The notes beneath the pieces are model-generated. The model was given only the letters and a program-made list of their open reading frames with translations, had not been told where the DNA came from and ran no database searches. From Tragulus kanchil (Eukaryota; Chordata; Mammalia; Artiodactyla; Tragulidae), in contig JAIOJX010000001.1 in assembly GCA_022376925.1 (NCBI GenBank), forward strand, positions 34,876,170 to 34,940,169: a DNA stretch of 64,000 nucleotides, given 5' to 3'. A program made the position numbers and the translations under genes. Positions 60,306 through 64,000 of the stretch are shown here, one piece after another. Positions within the stretch are counted from its first letter, which is position 1; each line of letters begins with the position of its first letter.

Positions 60306-60599
60306 CTGGACAGACGAGGAGGAGGATGGCAAGGGAAGTGTGGAGAAACCTGGTAGACAGGAAGAATTTGAGAAAGTATTCTTGGTTGCCTGACCTGGTC
60401 GCAGTCACCCCATCAGGATGCAGGTGTCCAGTCAACTGCTGCTGCCCACCCCTACTCCCAATCACACACACCTTTAGAAAAACAAGTCGTTTTCCTGTCC
60501 CTCGTTTTCCTCAAGCTTCTCCTCTACAGACACACCTTGTGGCCTGAAATCGCCAGAACTATCAAGTAGACCGGACACTTTGGCATCAAAGAGGCACCT

Positions 60600-62230
60600 G
60601 TGGGAAGGGACAACACCTGGCACGCAGGGCCCTACAGGTCCCTTGGCAGAATCATGGCAAGGGCCTCCCCCGCACCCACCCACTCAGCACTCAGCTCTGC
60701 AGGCCACGCCCCAAGCCGGCCCGGCGGGCTCCCGGGGACGCCCACCCCCCCCGCCCCGTTCCCCTCTGTTATTTTGCCCGCAGCAGCCCGCTCCCGGCAT
60801 CAGCACCGTCGAGGGCGGGGCGAGGGCACCTGGAAAGCCCACCCAGAACCAGTCCACATTGCTTGCCGCCTGCTCAGCCCGATGGGTCCCGCAGCGCGGT
60901 GCACCTCTTCTCAGGGAACCGCTCCCAACGGGTCGCCTCCCCGTGGTCAGCTTGCCAGGGGCTACGGGGCAGGCTATGTGCCCGTCGTCGCCCCGCGACA
61001 CCCCCACTTGCCTTCGCAGGCGCAGGGTCCCGGCGCTCGGGCCGCAGCTCCTCGCCGCCTCCCACCGCTCGCCGTGCGCGCACAACGGCCAAGAGGCGGC
61101 CCGCCCCCCGCGCCGCTGCGCCAAACCGGCCAGGGGCTGCGCAGGCTGCGGCACCAACCGCTCGCCGCGAGGCTGTCGGGAAGGGGGGCGGAGGGATACG
61201 GCACGACCGCGCTCGGCGCCCCCTCCCCGGCGTCGTGCCCCCCGTAGTTCCGACCGGCAGGGGGCGGGGCCGGGGCCGGGGCCGGGGCCGGGGCCGGGAG
61301 GAGCCCGGGCTGAGGGGCGGGGCCACGCCTGCCCTCCGCCGGCCCCCGGGGGCGCCCGCCCCCTGGCTTCCGGCCCCGCAGCGTTACGGGGCCGGGGGCG
61401 GCGGGGGCGAGGTCGGAAGAGGCCGCACCGCTAGCGCCAGCGGATGGATACCGCCCGGCCCGCACTCTGTGTGTGTGTGTGCGTGTGTGTGCGTGTGTCT
61501 GTGTGTCTGTGTGTGTCCGCCCCTCCCCGCGCCCGCTGGTCTTCTTGGGCGCAGGGGGCTGAGGGGCTGTGCTTGCGTTGTTCCTGGGGCCGCGGGCGCC
61601 AGCAGGGTGCGAGGGGGCGCCCGTGGAGGCCGAGCCCCTGCCCCTCTTCTAAGGAAAGGCAGCCCCTGACAGACCTCTGGCCCGAGGAGAGAATCCAACC
61701 ACTTGTCTGCGCCAGTGTCCTCATTCTTTCTGCCACACTGCTGTTTTCGCAGTGGCAGTGGCGGCAGGCTTTACTGTTTCGCTGCCCCCACAGGGGCCCG
61801 GGAAACGGGACCTTTCAGGACCAGCACCTGCTCGGGCAACCCTGGCTCCTCTTCCTGGCTGCTGGCCGGTCTTCTCTTGCACTGGCTCCCAAGGGCTCAT
61901 CATCTTTGTTGGCACGATGGGAGTAGGCCAGGGATTAGCACCAACCGGCATCTCACATACTTGCCATACATAGCCGTCTACTTCCCCCACCCATTCTTTG
62001 GAGGAGGTCCCACCAGGTACACTCTTCTCCAAGTTGCTTCTTGACTCCTCTGATTCCTGCATTCCTATAGCCTCCCTGCAGTCTCCACCCCCTTCTTTCT
62101 GTGCTCCATCGGTCAAAGAGCAGCAACCCTGGTCAAGTACAACTCGGGTTGAGCACAGACCTGCTAGCATTATTGCCAATTTGAAAACCCAGCTAAATGG
62201 CACTCTCACTGTGGTAGGCTGAGTAAAAGT
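60600..62230 (-). promoter_or_regulatory. GPRASP1: CpG-island promoter of GPRASP1 ('type II', second copy)
   Basis: The left part to 60985 is a diverged paralogue of the GPRASP2 island; the E-box position reads GGCACGCAGG, so CACGTG is lost. From 60986 it is almost identical to 30369-31613, including (GGGGCC)5 at 61266-61295 and the TG tract. Confidence 0.75.
61266..61295 (+). repeat. (GGGGCC)5 hexanucleotide repeat
   Basis: Same five perfect units as 30649-30678, inside the near-identical tract. Confidence 0.95.
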
Positions 62231-63564
62231 CTTCCGATTATGTCCACAGGCTTCCCAGGTGGCACTAGTGGTAAAGAACCCGTCTGCCAATGCAGGAGAC
62301 ATAAGAGTGAGATCCCTTTCCTCTTTGCAACCTTCAGGACTGTAGGATAACATTCATTTTATCTATATTTATTTACTTTTTTAGCCATCAAAACTGCAGT
62401 TACAGTAGCAGTTTGCAATTTGTTGCAGTAGCAGTGAGAACTAAATCCACTGACCATTCTGAGAAAGTCTTCAGCGTTACGGGGCCGGGGGCGGCGGGGG
62501 CGAGGTCGGAAGAGGCCGCACCGCTAGCGCCAGCGGATGGATACCGCCCGGCCCGCACTCTGTGTGTGTGTGTGCGTGTGTGTGCGTGTGTCTGTGTGTC
62601 TGTGTGTGTCCGCCCCTCCCCGCGCCCGCTGGTCTTCTTGGGCGCAGGGGGCTGAGGGGCTGTGCTTGCGTTGTTCCTGGGGCCGCGGGCGCCAGCAGGG
62701 TGCGAGGGGGCGCCCGTGGAGGCCGAGCCCCTGCCCCTCTTCTAAGGAAAGGCAGCCCCTGACAGACCTCTGGCCCGAGGAGAGAATCCAACCACTTGTC
62801 TGCGCCAGTGTCCTCATTCTTTCTGCCACACTGCTGTTTTCGCAGTGGCAGTGGCGGCAGGCTTTACTGTTTCGCTGCCCCCACAGGGGCCCGGGAAACG
62901 GGACCTTTCAGGACCAGCACCTGCTCGGGCAACCCTGGCTCCTCTTCCTGGCTGCTGGCCGGTCTTCTCTTGCACTGGCTCCCAAGGGCTCATCATCTTT
63001 GTTGGCACGATGGGAGTAGGCCAGGGATTAGCACCAACCGGCATCTCACATACTTGCCATACATAGCCGTCTACTTCCCCCACCCATTCTTTGGAGGAGG
63101 TCCCACCAGGTACACTCTTCTCCAAGTTGCTTCTTGACTCCTCTGATTCCTGCATTCCTATAGCCTCCCTGCAGTCTCCACCCCCTTCTTTCTGTGCTCC
63201 ATCGGTCAAAGAGCAGCAACCCTGGTCAAGTACAACTCGGGTTGAGCACAGACCTGCTAGCATTATTGCCAATTTGAAAACCCAGCTAAATGGCACTCTC
63301 ACTGTGGTAGGCTGAGTAAAAGTCTTCCGATTATGTCCACAGGCTTCCCAGGTGGCACTAGTGGTAAAGAACCCGTCTGCCAATGCAGGAGACATAAGAG
63401 TGAGACCCCTTTCCTCTTTGCAACCTTCAGGACTGTAGGATAACATTCATTTTATCTATATTTATTTACTTTTTTAGCCATCAAAACTGCAGTTACAGTA
63501 GCAGTTTGCAATTTGTTGCAGTAGCAGTGAGAACTAAATCCACTCACCATTCTGAGAAAGTCTT
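61379..63564. repeat. Direct tandem repeat 10 (1093 bp x 2)
   Basis: Copies 61379-62471 and 62472-63564 abut with no linker. I saw two substitutions (gagatccc/gagacccc and cactgacc/cactcacc). It repeats the distal CpG island and the region upstream of it. Confidence 0.93.
62248..62312 (+). mobile_element. Bov-tA head fragment
   Basis: 'ggcttcccaggtggcactag' and 'tgccaatgcaggagacataa'. It is absent at the paralogous position near 31630. A second copy at 63341-63405 comes from tandem repeat 10. Confidence 0.75.
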
Positions 63565-63787
63565 ATTTCCCTTCACTTTTCTTGAACTGGGCTTCAGCCC
63601 TGGCAGGATCAATTTGGGGGCTCATCTTTCACCACTATAACTACCTTTTTAAGTGCCTTCTCTCTTTGCTAAAGAAGACAGATTTTGCAGTAATCTTTGA
63701 GATTCCTCTTGGAGAAAGTCCCTATTTATTGAAAATCACTGGTGCTTACCAGGATGGAAAGGGAACCTTGATCATACCACAACTGAG

Positions 63788-63927
63788 AATGAGATGATTG
63801 GATGGCACTATTCAACTCAATGGACATGAGTTGAAACAATCTCCGTGAGACAGTGAAAGACAGGGAAGCCTGGCGTGCTACAGTCCATGTGTTTCAAGGA
63901 GTTGGACATGACTTAGCAACTGAAAAA
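63788..63927 (+). mobile_element. BovB/Bov-A 3' fragment
   Basis: 'gagatgattggatggcacta', 'gacagggaagcctggcgtgc' and 'gttggacatgacttagcaac' correspond to the common 3' part of BovB and Bov-A. Not present at the paralogous site near 32320. Confidence 0.8.
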
Positions 63928-64000
63928 CAATTCATATCACAAATCTGCATATATTTTCATACCAGCTTTTACTTGCTATTAGATATTATTATAACTGTTC
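63928..64000. other. Window edge, nothing recognised
   Basis: AT-rich end, loosely paralogous to 32320-32390 ('atattttcataccagctttta'). Confidence 0.5.

Noticed and set aside
679..63564. A new class of 1.1-kb satellite or amplifying element
   Set aside because: Each pair has different content and is never found elsewhere in the window; only unit length is shared, which fits a technical origin.
1..64000. CRISPR array, prophage, toxin-antitoxin or other prokaryotic system
   Set aside because: The repeats, CpG islands, splice signals and gene family are those of a mammalian genome; direct repeats do not have CRISPR spacing.

Overview
The window is nuclear DNA of a ruminant artiodactyl. It carries BovB (RTE) sequence, Bov-tA/Bov-A SINEs, tRNA-Glu-derived CHR-type SINEs and artiodactyl L1, a mix typical of ruminants. 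The only host protein genes are two minus-strand members of the G-protein-coupled-receptor-associated sorting protein (GASP) family: GPRASP2 (CDS 24593-27055, intact) and GPRASP1 (52645-57745, broken). Both lie in the X-linked BEX/TCEAL/GASP/ARMCX neighbourhood of mammals (human Xq22). The species cannot be named from the sequence.

Layout: about 0.7-10 kb is intergenic DNA with L1 3' ends, MIR, MER2, SINEs and a decayed BovB. A CpG island ('type I') sits at 11.45-12.36 kb. ERV remnants interrupted by an antisense L1 fill 12.6-24 kb. GPRASP2 follows (coding exon 24.3-27.2 kb, 5' UTR exons to about 29.7 kb) with a CpG-island promoter ('type II') at 29.9-31.6 kb. Old L1, SINE and LTR debris fills 32-39 kb. 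A full-length L1 with a 14-bp target-site duplication occupies 39075-46553. The second type I island is at 48.56-49.47 kb, partly repeated at 49.9-50.6 kb. GPRASP1 follows (52.4-57.8 kb, 5' exons to 60.3 kb), with the second type II island at 60.6-62.2 kb. The order type I island - GASP gene - type II island therefore occurs twice: an old tandem segmental duplication that produced the two paralogues, later enlarged by transposons.

Two features dominate. First, ten direct repeats of about 1.00-1.15 kb, nearly identical and adjacent or separated by a few dozen bases, are scattered over unrelated sequence (L1, SINE, CpG island, coding exon). Their uniform length, differences concentrated near copy ends, and scrambled linkers resembling the neighbouring flank point to unmerged contig overlaps or untrimmed gap-fill pieces rather than biology. 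They distort several annotations, including a 334-codon in-frame duplication in GPRASP1 and an internal repeat in the L1. Second, both pairs of CpG islands are almost identical between paralogues (no net indel over about 1245 bp and 915 bp) although their homologous flanks are clearly diverged. This is the signature of interlocus gene conversion, already described for promoters of this gene group.

GPRASP1 itself is decayed in an uneven way. The N-terminal region with the repeated SWFW-type GASP motifs is open from end to end, while the C-terminal armadillo-like domain carries at least three frameshifts, four stops and a short deletion. GPRASP2 keeps both regions intact. No CRISPR array, bacterial operon or new enzymatic system is present. 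The items most worth following are the conversion tracts, the domain-specific decay of GPRASP1 and the assembly seams.
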